Source: Oceanobacillus profundus
GTDB taxonomy: Bacteria > Bacillota > Bacilli > Bacillales > Amphibacillaceae
Assembly (NCBI RefSeq): GCF_003515705.1
Contig: NZ_QWEH01000018.1
Location: forward strand, 43,338-107,337
Direction: 5' to 3'
Length of the DNA: 64,000 bases
Under the pieces are notes generated by a model. That model saw only the letters and a program-made list of their open reading frames with translations. It ran no database searches and was not told the DNA's origin. Of this stretch, positions 1 through 9,000 are shown in pieces. The position numbers and the translations under genes are program-made. Positions within the stretch are counted from its first letter, which is position 1. Every line of letters starts with the position of its first letter.

Positions 1-1023
1 CTGTGTCCACATTGGTCCGGCCTCAACACCTGAGATATTCTCTACAATTGGCTGCTGCCCTTCTGGTGTAACGCTGTACATACCAGTGATTAGAATCATA
101 AGTGCAGTAGCTGTACAAACTATGATGGTATCAATATAGACGGAAAATCCTTGAACAAGGCCTTGTTTAGCTGGATGGGATACATTCGCTGCGGCTGAAC
201 TATAGGTTCCTTCCCCTACACCAGCAACGTTAGAGAATACTGCTCTTTTAACGCCCCATGCAATAGCTGCACCGATAATTCCGCCAAACATTTCATTCGC
301 TCCAAATGCACTTGAAATAATCAACCAAAGCATCGCTGGAATTTCTGTCGCATTTGCAAATAAAAGAATGAAAGTGATAATTACATACCCTAAAGCCATG
401 AAAGGAACAACTTTTTCCGAAACAGTAGCAATTCGCTTAACACCGCCAAAAATAATGATGGCAAGTAATGCAACAAGAACAATGCCAGTAATGCTTTTAT
501 TAAGACCAATTGTGTTTTCGAATCCAACAGCAATTGTGTTGGCCTGAATACCAGGAACTAAAATTCCGTAACACAGGGTAACAACAATGGCAACAAGCAC
601 CCCGAACCACTTCATATTTAATCCTTTTTCAATAAAATAAGGGGTTCCTCCTCGGTATTGATTACCATCTTTTACTTTATAAACCTGAGCAAGAGTGGAT
701 TCGATAACAGCACTTGCGCCTCCTAATAAAGCCATGACCCACATCCAAAAAACTGCTCCCGGACCACCAAATGCAATCGCAGTGGCGACCCCGGCAATAT
801 TTCCAATACCGACCCGGCCGGCTAACGCCATAGAAAACGCCTGAAAAGAGGTCACACCCGATTCGGAGTTACCTTTTTCAAAAAGAAGCTTAATCATTTC
901 CTTGAAATATCTAACTTGTACAAAACGCGTCAAAATGGAAAAAAACAATCCTGCACCAAGTGCAAACGCCACCAAACCAAGACTCCAAACCATACCCGAT
1001 GCTTTACTCACCAACTCCTCCAT
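1..1023 (-). CDS. Alanine/glycine:cation symporter (AGCS family), C-terminus cut by window edge
   Basis: The minus-strand frame is open from 1023 to base 1, giving 341 codons with no stop, so the C-terminus lies outside the window. It begins MEELVSKASGMVW, preceded by a GGAGG Shine-Dalgarno. Hydrophobic segments alternate with AGCS landmarks: the stretch FQAFSMALAGRVGIGNIAGV near residues 60-80 and a central GGVKRIA, then AVFSNVAGVGEGTYSSAAA. AGCS proteins carry alanine or glycine into the cell with Na+ or H+. The gene lies downstream of the hydroxyproline operon on the same strand, behind a probable terminator, so it may be expressed separately. The substrate could be alanine, glycine or a proline-related amino acid; the sequence does not decide. 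Confidence 0.9.
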   Translation of the reverse strand, partial: MEELVSKASGMVWSLGLVAFALGAGLFFSILTRFVQVRYFKEMIKLLFEKGNSESGVTSFQAFSMALAGRVGIGNIAGVATAIAFGGPGAVFWMWVMALLGGASAVIESTLAQVYKVKDGNQYRGGTPYFIEKGLNMKWFGVLVAIVVTLCYGILVPGIQANTIAVGFENTIGLNKSITGIVLVALLAIIIFGGVKRIATVSEKVVPFMALGYVIITFILLFANATEIPAMLWLIISSAFGANEMFGGIIGAAIAWGVKRAVFSNVAGVGEGTYSSAAANVSHPAKQGLVQGFSVYIDTIIVCTATALMILITGMYSVTPEGQQPIVENISGVEAGPMWTQ

Positions 1024-1090
1024 CTTATCCCTCCTCACAATTAAATAGTTTCTCTCTTTATATCTTGCAAAATATTAATCATTTTCATAT

Positions 1091-1142
1091 AAAAAGAGAG
1101 GAGGTGGTATGAAACTATGAAACAGCCCCACTCCACCGCCTC
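1091..1142 (-). terminator. Rho-independent terminator after the aldehyde dehydrogenase gene
   Basis: On the minus strand, arms GAGGCGGTGG (1133-1142) and CCACCTCCTC (1098-1107) pair with one mismatch. They are followed by CTCTTTTT, the T-run expected of a terminator at the end of the 6784-to-1177 operon. Confidence 0.6.
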
Positions 1143-1176
1143 CATACGAACTGTATCCGGTTATTATTCTAGAATT

Positions 1177-2670
1177 CTAGTTATTCTGCTTGATGTTAAC
1201 AAATACACTTTTAACTTCCGTATAGTTTTGTAACCCATACTCTCCACCCATTTCTCTGCCAATTCCTGATTGTTTGTAGCCGCCAAAAGGCATTGTTTCC
1301 CATTCAAGACCAAAATCATTAATCCAAACAGTACCTGATTGAAGCTTCCCAGAAATATAATGAGCCTTTTTAATGTTTTCTGTCCAAACACTTGCTGCTA
1401 AGCCGTAGTCACTATCATTAGCTCGCTTAATAACTTCTTCAATCGAATCAAATACGAAAATGGACATGACCGGGCCAAAGATCTCTTCACGGGCAATTAC
1501 CATATCATCTTCTACATCAGCGAAAATAGTTGGCTGTACAAAGTATCCTTTTTCAAATGCCTTCTCACCGCCTGCGACAAGAAGTGCCCCTTCATTCTTA
1601 CCTTCTTCAATATAGTTAAGAACCGTTTGATGCTGTTTAGCTGAAACAAGTGGACCCATTTCCGTTCCAGGGTTCATTCCATCACCTAGCTTCAGTGCTT
1701 TTGCCCGCTCTGCAAATGCTTCCACAACACGGTCATAAATATTTCGCTGTACAAATACACGCGTACAAGCACTGCAGTTTTGCCCATGATTGTACATCGT
1801 TCCGTTAAATGCCCCTTCAATTGCTTCCTCAAGATTGGCATCATCTAAAATAATCGCTGGCGATTTTCCGCCAAGTTCGAGCGTAATACCTTTAATTTGG
1901 TCTGCAGCTTTTTTCATGACTTCTTTTCCGACAGCTGTTGAACCAGTGAATGCTACCTTGTCCACGTCTTTATGCGTAATGATTGCTCCCCCCGCTATAC
2001 TTCCTGTTCCAGGAACAATATTCACAACTCCATCTGGAAATCCAGCTTTTTTAAACAGCTGTGCTACATAGAGAAGAGATAACGGTGTTTCAGTTGCTGG
2101 CTTAATAACAACCGTACAGCCAACAGCAAGTGCAGACCCGAGCTTCCAACCTGCCATGGCAAGCGGGAAATTCCAAGGAATAATTTGACCTACCACTCCA
2201 ACGGGTTCGTGTACCGTATAGGTTACATAATCCTTGGAAATTTGAGTGGTTTTGCCAAATATCTTCGTTGCCCATCCAGCATAATATCTAAAATGCTGAA
2301 TCGTTCCATCAATATCATCTTCCAAAGCAATCATGTAGGGCTTTCCGTTATCCAATGATTCCAGCTGTGCAAGTTCTTCTCTATTTTCTTCTAAAAGATC
2401 CGCAAACTTATAGATTAGATGGGAGCGTTCAGCTGCCTCCATTTTTGCCCATTCGCCTTCATCAAATGCTTTTCTTGCTGCAGCTACGGCCACGTTAATA
2501 TCTTCCTCCTGCGCTTCACTTACTTCTGTGATGACCTCTTCATTAGCAGGATTAACAACAGAAAACGTTTTACCACTAATCGCTGGTACATACTCCCCAT
2601 TGATATATAATCCTTTGATTCCTTTCAAAAATTCTTGTACTTTCGGTTTCAAATTATAGGTCGCTTGCAT
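1177..2670 (-). CDS. NAD(P)-dependent aldehyde dehydrogenase, probable 2-oxoglutarate semialdehyde dehydrogenase
   Basis: A 497-residue protein of full ALDH length. The NAD-binding region includes PWNFPLAMAGWKLG, the glycine-rich FTGSTAVG, the general-base glutamate in LELGGKSPA (about residue 266) and the catalytic cysteine in GQNCSA (about residue 300). The C-terminal MPFGGYKQSGIGRE motif is intact. ALDHs oxidise aldehydes to acids with NAD(P)+. As the last gene of a hydroxyproline operon it most likely converts 2-oxoglutarate semialdehyde to 2-oxoglutarate. The sequence alone resembles broad betaine-aldehyde-type ALDHs, so the substrate is inferred from neighbours. It starts 22 bases after the DapA-like gene with an AAGGAG ribosome binding site. 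Confidence 0.9.
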   Translation of the reverse strand: MQATYNLKPKVQEFLKGIKGLYINGEYVPAISGKTFSVVNPANEEVITEVSEAQEEDINVAVAAARKAFDEGEWAKMEAAERSHLIYKFADLLEENREELAQLESLDNGKPYMIALEDDIDGTIQHFRYYAGWATKIFGKTTQISKDYVTYTVHEPVGVVGQIIPWNFPLAMAGWKLGSALAVGCTVVIKPATETPLSLLYVAQLFKKAGFPDGVVNIVPGTGSIAGGAIITHKDVDKVAFTGSTAVGKEVMKKAADQIKGITLELGGKSPAIILDDANLEEAIEGAFNGTMYNHGQNCSACTRVFVQRNIYDRVVEAFAERAKALKLGDGMNPGTEMGPLVSAKQHQTVLNYIEEGKNEGALLVAGGEKAFEKGYFVQPTIFADVEDDMVIAREEIFGPVMSIFVFDSIEEVIKRANDSDYGLAASVWTENIKKAHYISGKLQSGTVWINDFGLEWETMPFGGYKQSGIGREMGGEYGLQNYTEVKSVFVNIKQNN

Positions 2671-2692
2671 GTTCTCGCTCCTTCACTAATTT

Positions 2693-3586
2693 TTAGTTAT
2701 TTACGGTTTCTAAATTTGCCAGTAATTCCTTTAGCTTCTCATCTTCCTCTGGAGATAGACCTAAACGAGGGAATCTTGCAGGACCGCCAGCATTACCGGT
2801 TAATTCCATCGCTCTCTTCACGATTTGCACATACTTTCCTGATCCTTCAAGGAACGTACAAAGCGGTAAAATTCGATCATTGATTGCCCATGCTTCTTCC
2901 AACTCACCTTTTTGGAAATGGTTATACATGTCTGTAACAAGCTTTGGCACGATATTACCTGCAACAGAAATCCATCCAGTTGCTCCAACGAAGTAAGACT
3001 CCATCACAAGTTCTTCAGCGCCGCAGAATACTTCAAAATCCCCCTTGCCTTTTCGTGCAAGATCTCTTACCTTGTCAATTTCACCGCTTGATTCCTTAAT
3101 AAGACGGACATTTTCACACTCCTTACCAATCTGTAGCATTAAATCTGTACTCATATTCACACCAGAAGTAAATGGGTTGTTATAAAGCATAATTGGTAGA
3201 TTTGTAACACGAGATACTTCTTTAAAATGATGGTACATTTCATTTTCCTTTGGTTTCATATAGTAAGGTGGAATGATTAGCGCACCAGCAGCTTCATGAG
3301 CTTCAGCCTGCTTTGTATGTTCAATTGTTTCTTTTGTTGTTTCAGCAGCAGTACCAACAATAACAGGAATACGGCCACCTACTTCCTCCATAACAGTTGC
3401 TACCATTTGGAATTTCTCTTCTTTTGATAGACTGACAAATTCACCCGTACTTCCGTTGATGACGATACCTGCTACACCTTGGTCCACGAAGTAATGAACA
3501 TTATTCTTTACACCATCCCAATCGATTTTCTGTTCCTGTGTCATTGGCGTAATTAATACTGGATAAGCCCCTCTGATTGTAGTCAT
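2693..3586 (-). CDS. DapA-family protein, probable 1-pyrroline-4-hydroxy-2-carboxylate deaminase
   Basis: 297 residues, the normal size of the dihydrodipicolinate synthase/N-acetylneuraminate lyase (TIM barrel) family. It has the carboxylate-binding GSTGEF loop near residue 45, the catalytic tyrosine in LYNNP (about 135) and the Schiff-base lysine in RLIKESSG (about 165). Lysine synthesis is unlikely here: the gene sits between the hydroxyproline epimerase genes and the ALDH. In hydroxyproline catabolism a DapA-family enzyme dehydrates and deaminates 1-pyrroline-4-hydroxy-2-carboxylate to 2-oxoglutarate semialdehyde, which fits. The ribosome binding site is AGGAGG at good spacing. Exact chemistry is inferred from context. 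Confidence 0.88.
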   Translation of the reverse strand: MTTIRGAYPVLITPMTQEQKIDWDGVKNNVHYFVDQGVAGIVINGSTGEFVSLSKEEKFQMVATVMEEVGGRIPVIVGTAAETTKETIEHTKQAEAHEAAGALIIPPYYMKPKENEMYHHFKEVSRVTNLPIMLYNNPFTSGVNMSTDLMLQIGKECENVRLIKESSGEIDKVRDLARKGKGDFEVFCGAEELVMESYFVGATGWISVAGNIVPKLVTDMYNHFQKGELEEAWAINDRILPLCTFLEGSGKYVQIVKRAMELTGNAGGPARFPRLGLSPEEDEKLKELLANLETVNN

Positions 3587-3614
3587 TCTATTTTCCTCCT
3601 GTTTAATTAATTTC

Positions 3615-4568
3615 TTATTTTAATAAAAACCCTTCAGATAATGGATCTGTCGGATCTAAAACATATGTCTGTATACCCGTAATAAATCCGCGGGCTGAAA
3701 AACTAAAACTGTAAACGCCTTCAACTTCTGTTGAAAGTTCACCGATCAATTTAGCATTAAAAATACTTTCATTTTCAATTTGCCTATCTGCACATATATC
3801 GCCATTTTCTAATAAATAAGTACTGCAAGCAGCTAGTGTGCCAAACCCTGGAGAACGAACAATATAAGCATCTGGACGGAATGTTACCGTATTGATTTTG
3901 CCTTTATTTTTCTCCGAATGATCCAGCAAGATGATTCGGCTGAAAGCATGGTTGCCTCCCAGGGCTTCAATCGCCTTTTTCCCCCATTGATTAATGTCGG
4001 AAAGGTTCTCGATCGTAATATCAAAAGGCAGCCCTGCTTTATCATAAATCGCATAAAAATGATCGCCTTGAACGAAAGCAACTTCTGCTTGTAAATCTAA
4101 ATAGGAGACTGGCACATTGGTTTTTACAACCTGGTATGGCTCGCTTTTTAACGCAACAGCTTTTACTTCATCGTCTTGTAGAGTAGCCGTAACAGTAACA
4201 ATACCGCTGACGGTTTCAATGTTATATTTAGCTGAAGGTTTTGCCTTTAACTGCCCAGACTCCAGTAATGCGGTTAGGACCGCAACAATTCCACCATATT
4301 GCATTGGAACAGTTCCATCATGATCAAAAAAGACAACAGCTACATCGGCACCACTTCTAAAAGGCGGAACGACCAAACAGCCATTCAGTCCAGCAAATCC
4401 ACGTGGCTCATTTAAAAGAAGTTTTATTTCTAGCTCGTAGATAATTGGAAACTGCTCATTCAGCTCATGTAAACTTTGATAATAACTAAATGGTACGTCC
4501 TTAATAATTCGGTAAGCTTCCCCTGCTACGTGTACATCGGTTGCTGTGTAAGTTGTTTTAATCTTCAT
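3615..4568 (-). CDS. Proline racemase-family paralogue lacking both catalytic cysteines
   Basis: 317 residues, clearly of the proline racemase/hydroxyproline epimerase fold: it shares NEPRG, the central FYAIYD and the RSP segment with its upstream neighbour. The two catalytic cysteine positions are changed. Where active enzymes have MCGH it reads MQYGG (Gln90), and where they have SPCGTG it reads SPGFGT (Gly241). It therefore cannot use the two-cysteine racemase mechanism. Related family members with a changed first cysteine act as trans-3-hydroxyproline dehydratases, but loss of both positions is further from the known chemistry. It overlaps the active epimerase gene by four bases (ATGA) and has its own GGAGG site, so both are co-translated. 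It may be a binding, regulatory or different-chemistry protein. Confidence 0.85.
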   Translation of the reverse strand: MKIKTTYTATDVHVAGEAYRIIKDVPFSYYQSLHELNEQFPIIYELEIKLLLNEPRGFAGLNGCLVVPPFRSGADVAVVFFDHDGTVPMQYGGIVAVLTALLESGQLKAKPSAKYNIETVSGIVTVTATLQDDEVKAVALKSEPYQVVKTNVPVSYLDLQAEVAFVQGDHFYAIYDKAGLPFDITIENLSDINQWGKKAIEALGGNHAFSRIILLDHSEKNKGKINTVTFRPDAYIVRSPGFGTLAACSTYLLENGDICADRQIENESIFNAKLIGELSTEVEGVYSFSFSARGFITGIQTYVLDPTDPLSEGFLLK

Positions 4569-5602
4569 GTTATATCCTCCATTTCATGTTCCATTGGGGG
4601 AATAAGTAAAAAGCCTTCTTTAAGCGGATCTTCCTCATTATAGAAAAACCGGTGCATACCCATTAACCAGGCTGAACCAGTAACTTCTGGAATAACAGCT
4701 CCTACATTCTTTACAATAGTTGTATTTAAAATTCTTGCTTTAAATAAAGAACCAACAATACTCTCATGCACAAACAATTCGTTTTCTGCTATTTCACCTT
4801 TGTGATACATAACTGATAACTTTGCAGACGTACCTGTACCACATGGCGAACGATCGATTCCACCAGGAGGAACGACAACAGTATTCTTCACATCTGCTTC
4901 TGGATGAACAGGATCTGTGTAAAATTCAATATGCGTTAACCCATGGATAAATGGAAATTCTGGATGTACTATCTTCTCCGTAGCATTAATTGTATTGCGA
5001 ATGGTAATTGCTTTTTCAATAATCGAGGAAGCATTTTCTTTTGTTAATTCAATTCCTAGTTTTCTAGCATCAATAATGCCATAGAAATTTCCCCCATAAG
5101 CAATATCACATTCCACTTCTCCAATTCCTTCTACATCTATTTTGATGGTCTTTAATAGAAAGGAAGGAACATTGGAAAAGGTTACTTCTTCTGCTTTGCC
5201 ATTAGTCACTTTAATGGTGACTTTAATTAAGCCAGCTGGAGTATCTAATTTAAGATAGGTATATGGCTCAGAAACCTCGACCAGACCTGCTTCAATTAAC
5301 GCAGTACAGCAGCCAATAGTATCATGACCACACATTGGAAGATATCCGCCCGTTTCGATGTAAATGACCCCGAAATCCGCCTCAGGGTGGCACGGTTCTA
5401 CAAGTAGAGCACCTGACATCACCTCATGTCCTCTAGGCTCATTCATTAAAAATTTTCGAATCCAATCGTAATGTTCATCCATATAAAGCATTTTTTCTGA
5501 CATCGTATTTCCCTTAATCGGTGGAAGTCCACTAATAACGGTCCGTGTTGGATTTCCACCAGTATGTGTATCAATTGTTGAAAATAGACGCTGAAACTTC
5601 AT
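4565..5602 (-). CDS. 4-hydroxyproline 2-epimerase (proline racemase family)
   Basis: 345 residues. Both catalytic cysteines are present: Cys91 in PMCGHDTIG and Cys254 in RSPCGTGTSA. The family N-terminus DTHTGGNPTR is intact. These cofactor-independent enzymes interconvert trans-4-hydroxy-L-proline and cis-4-hydroxy-D-proline, supplying the D-isomer to the dehydrogenase encoded just upstream. Proline racemase is an alternative by sequence. The operon (DadA-like dehydrogenase subunit, DapA-like deaminase, ALDH) strongly favours hydroxyproline. It starts on the base after the preceding TAG, with GGGTGG upstream, suggesting translational coupling. Confidence 0.9.
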   Translation of the reverse strand: MKFQRLFSTIDTHTGGNPTRTVISGLPPIKGNTMSEKMLYMDEHYDWIRKFLMNEPRGHEVMSGALLVEPCHPEADFGVIYIETGGYLPMCGHDTIGCCTALIEAGLVEVSEPYTYLKLDTPAGLIKVTIKVTNGKAEEVTFSNVPSFLLKTIKIDVEGIGEVECDIAYGGNFYGIIDARKLGIELTKENASSIIEKAITIRNTINATEKIVHPEFPFIHGLTHIEFYTDPVHPEADVKNTVVVPPGGIDRSPCGTGTSAKLSVMYHKGEIAENELFVHESIVGSLFKARILNTTIVKNVGAVIPEVTGSAWLMGMHRFFYNEEDPLKEGFLLIPPMEHEMEDIT

Positions 5603-6784
5603 CTATTGAACCACCCTTTCTTTAAATCGATCATGGCGAAGCGGTTGAACTGGTATGCAGTTTTGTTTCTCTGATAACATTTCTTCGATAAGTTTTCCTG
5701 TCACAGCCGCCAAGCTAATTCCATCTCCTTCATGCCCTGCTGCAATATAAAAACCAGGAACTTCTTCTACATGAGAAACGATAGGCAGGTGATCCTCTGT
5801 CCACGGTCGTAAACCAGCGTAGGTCCGAATAACTGTCATATCCGCTATCTTCGGATAAAAGCGAACAGCCCTTCTCGCAATATACTTCGTTACTTCATGA
5901 TTCACAGTCGTATCGAACCCATTGAATTCCCTACTACTCCCAATCAGAAAATTTTGGCTTTCCGTTGGTTCAAACACTAGGGCAACCCCATATTTTTCTG
6001 TCAATTCATCCACTTGTCTTTCGCCACCAAACTTTGAAATAAGATAACCGAATTCCATTACCTTTCGCAATCCTACAGGTTGCTGTCTCGATGCTACAAT
6101 AAGCTGTCCTTTTCTTGGTTTAATGGGAATAGTCACTTCTAACATTTCTCCAATAAAAGGTGCCCATACCCCACATGCATTCACCACTTTGTTCGCTGTA
6201 AATTTGCCATTCGTTGTTTCAATAGCAAATTGGCCAGATTGATTTTTGGCTACATTTGTTACCTCTGTCTTCGTATGTACCTTTGCTCCAAACTTTTCAG
6301 CACGATGAAACATAGAAAAAGTTAGCATGTATGGATTTACTGTCGAATCGGTCTTACATTCCAGTCCACCGAATAGATCATCTGCAAAATACTTCGATTC
6401 ATTTTTTAAATCAGACCGATCAAGCATTCGAAAATCCAATCCAGCACCCTTTTGTTGCTGCACCCACTTATGTGCTGCTTCCATTTCTTCATCATTCTCA
6501 CAAACCAAAATACTCCCTGGGTTACGATACTCAAATGGTTGCTCTAGATCCTTACTCAATTCATGTACCAGTTGCTGACTTTTTAAAGACATTTGACTAT
6601 CAAAGCCTGGATCTTTGTCTATAGCCAAAATGTTTCCATCACACCTTGAAGATGTTCCACTAGCTAGTTCATTCTTTTCTAACACCGTTATCTCCAATCC
6701 TGCTTTTGCTCCATAATAGGCTATAGCTGCCCCGATAATTCCCCCACCAATAACTACAATGTCACGATGCTTTGCATTTCCCAT
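5603..6784 (-). CDS. FAD-dependent D-amino acid dehydrogenase subunit, probable D-hydroxyproline dehydrogenase
   Basis: 393 residues of the DadA/glycine oxidase family. The N-terminus has the dinucleotide-binding motif VVIGGGIIGAAIAYYGA followed by the acidic strand end VLEKN. The C-terminal half has TYAGLRPWTEDHLP and the flavin-contacting GHEGDGISLA. It would oxidise cis-4-hydroxy-D-proline to 1-pyrroline-4-hydroxy-2-carboxylate. In known three-part D-hydroxyproline dehydrogenases this subunit works with an HcnA-like 2Fe-2S protein and an HcnB-like FAD/NAD protein. Those partners are encoded divergently at 8728-10551. It is the first gene of the minus-strand operon, with AAAGGAGG before the ATG and a sigma-54 promoter about 40 bases upstream. 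Confidence 0.88.
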   Translation of the reverse strand: MGNAKHRDIVVIGGGIIGAAIAYYGAKAGLEITVLEKNELASGTSSRCDGNILAIDKDPGFDSQMSLKSQQLVHELSKDLEQPFEYRNPGSILVCENDEEMEAAHKWVQQQKGAGLDFRMLDRSDLKNESKYFADDLFGGLECKTDSTVNPYMLTFSMFHRAEKFGAKVHTKTEVTNVAKNQSGQFAIETTNGKFTANKVVNACGVWAPFIGEMLEVTIPIKPRKGQLIVASRQQPVGLRKVMEFGYLISKFGGERQVDELTEKYGVALVFEPTESQNFLIGSSREFNGFDTTVNHEVTKYIARRAVRFYPKIADMTVIRTYAGLRPWTEDHLPIVSHVEEVPGFYIAAGHEGDGISLAAVTGKLIEEMLSEKQNCIPVQPLRHDRFKERVVQ

Positions 6785-6822
6785 TTTTAATACCTCCTTT
6801 CAAGACGCTGTTACGAGTTAAT

Positions 6823-6840
6823 ATGCAAAATGCATGCCAA
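6823..6840 (-). promoter_or_regulatory. Sigma-54 promoter of the hydroxyproline catabolic operon
   Basis: The minus strand reads TTGGCATGCATTTTGCAT. The GG and GC dinucleotides are ten bases apart, as in -24/-12 promoters. It lies just upstream of the 5603-6784 gene. Confidence 0.85.
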
Positions 6841-6890
6841 CAATATTCACTCTATTTTCATAACATACATTGTTTTCTGAATATGTTGAT

Positions 6891-6907
6891 GTAAAATTAT
6901 TTATAAA
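6891..6907. promoter_or_regulatory. Candidate upstream activator site, copy 1
   Basis: GTAAAATTATTTATAAA here matches GTAAAAATATTTATAAA at 10626-10642 at 16 of 17 bases. Both copies sit roughly 50-65 bases upstream of a -24 element, where a sigma-54 activator would bind. AT-rich chance similarity is possible. Confidence 0.4.
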
Positions 6908-6943
6908 CCTGTAAAACTTTTTATACACAAGGAGGTTAACCAA

Positions 6944-8656
6944 ATGAATTTTGAAAAAGAATTTAAATTAGCTATGAAACAAGATTTTTTTACCATTACA
7001 GATAGAAAAGATGATGAGAAAGAGCTTAGAAGTTTACTTCAAACCAATAAACCAAAAAAGCTCCTTTTTAAAAACCAAGAAAATGTCTACTTAATTGAAT
7101 TGATTCCCGATACAGACCACTTAAACTATTATCCATGCAAAGAGGTTTCAGCAGATATACATGTAAACGAAGCAATGATATTGTTAGAAAAACATCGATT
7201 CATTGTCTTAAAAGAGAAGAAAAACTACATAGGATATCTCAGTACATTCGATTTATTTAAGTTGCTTAGAAAAGAGTACAAACAATTAAATGCTTATTAT
7301 CAAGCTATTTTAGAAACAATAGATGGGTCATGTACTGTTATTGATGCTAATCAGAATGTACTCGTGTGGACAAAAGGGGCAGAGAAGCTGTTTTCTGTAA
7401 AACAAAAAGATATCATTGGAAAGCCAATTACAGACTTCTTCAGTCCTGAACGGCTCGAGCTGCTAAACACCTTAAAAAACGGCGATTCCCTTCAGCACAA
7501 ACAGCATAAAGCAAGAGAAGACCTTGTCGTGTTAATCAACTCCACTCCTGTTTATTTAGAAGACCAAATAATTGGCGCGGTCGTCTCTGAGATAGATATA
7601 ACAAGCCAAATACGATTAAATAATGAATTAAACAATGCATCAGAAAAACTATTTGAACTTGAAAGAGAAACAAATCGATTCATACCCTCAGATCCATTTA
7701 AACTTATTCGCGGTAACAGTAAAACCCTTAAGAAAACAACTTCCATGGCTGAGAAGGCAGCAAGTACGTCTACAAACATATTAATTCATGGAGAAAGCGG
7801 AGTAGGAAAGGAACTTTTTGCCAAAGCAATTCATACAATTCGCGAAGGCAATAAAGCTCCTTTTATTGCCATCAACTGTGGCGCCATTCCTTCCTCTCTA
7901 TTTGAAAGTGAAATGTTTGGCTATGAAAAAGGGGCTTTCTCTGGAGCGGACAATAAAGGAAAAAAAGGAAAGGTCGAACTAGCACAAGGGGGAACCTTAT
8001 TTCTAGATGAAATTGGAGAAATGCCTTTAGAAATGCAAGTAAAACTCTTACGGCTACTCCAAGAAAAGAAATTCTATGCGGTTGGTGGAACGAAAGAGAA
8101 AACAGTTGATTTTAGAGTGATTGCTGCAACGAATCGTATCTTAAAGGATTTAGTTGAGGAAGGTAAATTTCGCGAAGACCTTTATTATCGATTAAATGTG
8201 GTAAGTCTTGAAATTCCACCGTTACGCAAGCGACCAGAAGACATCATTGAATTAACACATTACTTTTTATATGAGATATCCATTAAATATAACCGGCCAA
8301 TTTATGGAATTTCCCAGGAAGTAATGCAGGCCCTGTTAAACCATGAATGGCAAGGTAATATCAGGGAGCTAAAAAATGTTATCGAGCGCTTAATTGTTTT
8401 CTCGGAAGATGGTCAGGTTAAATTAGAGCATTTACCTTTTGAAATTGATGGATTAGCAATTAAAACCAATTCGATGACCTCTATTTACAAAAATGATTCT
8501 CGTCCATTAGCTGACCGACTTCAAGAGGTTGAACGGAAAATACTTTTACATGAACTCGATAATGAAAGTGGTAACAAGAATGCCGTTGCTAGAAAGTTAC
8601 AAATCACTAGAGCTACCCTATATAACCGTTTAAATAAACTTGGAATAAAAAATTGA
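6944..8656 (+). CDS. Sigma-54-dependent transcriptional activator of the hydroxyproline regulon
   Basis: 570 residues. The N-terminal ~100 residues contain a CBS-like half (FIVLKEKKNYIGYLSTFDLF). A PAS domain follows at about 115-215 (AILETIDGSCTVIDANQNVL). The AAA+ domain has Walker A GESGVGKE near 280, the sigma-54 contact loop GAFSGA near 330, and Walker B GGTLFLDEIGEMP. A Fis-type helix-turn-helix ends the protein (NAVARKLQITRATLYNRLNKLG). All parts of a working sigma-54 activator are present. It lies between the two arms of the hydroxyproline system, each with a -24/-12 promoter, so it very likely controls both. The effector (hydroxyproline or an intermediate) probably acts through the N-terminal or PAS region. 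A good AGGAGG site precedes the ATG; no -24/-12 element was seen for the gene itself. Confidence 0.92.
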   Translation: MNFEKEFKLAMKQDFFTITDRKDDEKELRSLLQTNKPKKLLFKNQENVYLIELIPDTDHLNYYPCKEVSADIHVNEAMILLEKHRFIVLKEKKNYIGYLSTFDLFKLLRKEYKQLNAYYQAILETIDGSCTVIDANQNVLVWTKGAEKLFSVKQKDIIGKPITDFFSPERLELLNTLKNGDSLQHKQHKAREDLVVLINSTPVYLEDQIIGAVVSEIDITSQIRLNNELNNASEKLFELERETNRFIPSDPFKLIRGNSKTLKKTTSMAEKAASTSTNILIHGESGVGKELFAKAIHTIREGNKAPFIAINCGAIPSSLFESEMFGYEKGAFSGADNKGKKGKVELAQGGTLFLDEIGEMPLEMQVKLLRLLQEKKFYAVGGTKEKTVDFRVIAATNRILKDLVEEGKFREDLYYRLNVVSLEIPPLRKRPEDIIELTHYFLYEISIKYNRPIYGISQEVMQALLNHEWQGNIRELKNVIERLIVFSEDGQVKLEHLPFEIDGLAIKTNSMTSIYKNDSRPLADRLQEVERKILLHELDNESGNKNAVARKLQITRATLYNRLNKLGIKN

Positions 8657-8676
8657 AAGCCCGTCTCTTTTAAAAG

Positions 8677-8693
8677 TTGGCACGATTATTGCA
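8677..8693 (+). promoter_or_regulatory. Sigma-54 promoter of the dehydrogenase small-subunit operon
   Basis: TTGGCACGATTATTGCA matches the -24/-12 consensus, with GG and GC ten bases apart. It lies about 35 bases upstream of the TTG start of the BFD-like gene and just after the activator stop codon. Confidence 0.88.
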
Positions 8694-8727
8694 TGAATAA
8701 CGTTGAGAAAAAGATGAGGTGATTCAA

Positions 8728-9000
8728 TTGAGAGAAAGTGAAATGATAATTTGCAGATGTGAAGAAGTAACATATCAAGAATTATTAGATACAGCAATAA
8801 CCTATAGCTGCTCGGCAAGAGAATTAAAGCTCAGAACACGCGCAGGAATGGGCTACTGTGGCGGGAGAACCTGCCGAAGCATCGTAGATCAAGTTGCAAA
8901 GCAAGTCGGAAGTGAGCAAAGCAAGAAAAATATATCATTAAAATATCAAGCACCAATTAGACCTGTTAATTTCGTGGATTTAGGAGGAGAAGGAAAATGA
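8728..9000 (+). CDS. BFD-like [2Fe-2S] protein, D-hydroxyproline dehydrogenase partner
   Basis: 90 residues from the TTG at 8728, chosen because GAGGTGATT sits at good spacing before it; a GTG nine bases earlier overlaps that site. The bacterioferritin-associated-ferredoxin-like fold is shown by CRCEEVT near the N-terminus and GYCGGRTC about 40 residues later, giving the four cluster cysteines (CxC and CxxxxC). In single-chain HcnB/SoxA-like subunits this domain sits at the C-terminus; here it is a free-standing electron-transfer protein. The next gene overlaps it by four bases. Confidence 0.85.
   Translation: MRESEMIICRCEEVTYQELLDTAITYSCSARELKLRTRAGMGYCGGRTCRSIVDQVAKQVGSEQSKKNISLKYQAPIRPVNFVDLGGEGK

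Noticed and set aside
1024..1090. TTTTGCA-like piece upstream of the AGCS symporter considered as a fourth sigma-54 promoter
   Set aside because: No GG dinucleotide lies ten bases upstream of the GC, so the -24 element is missing.
2693..3586. Lysine-pathway dihydrodipicolinate synthase
   Set aside because: Same fold, but the operon is hydroxyproline catabolism under sigma-54 control.
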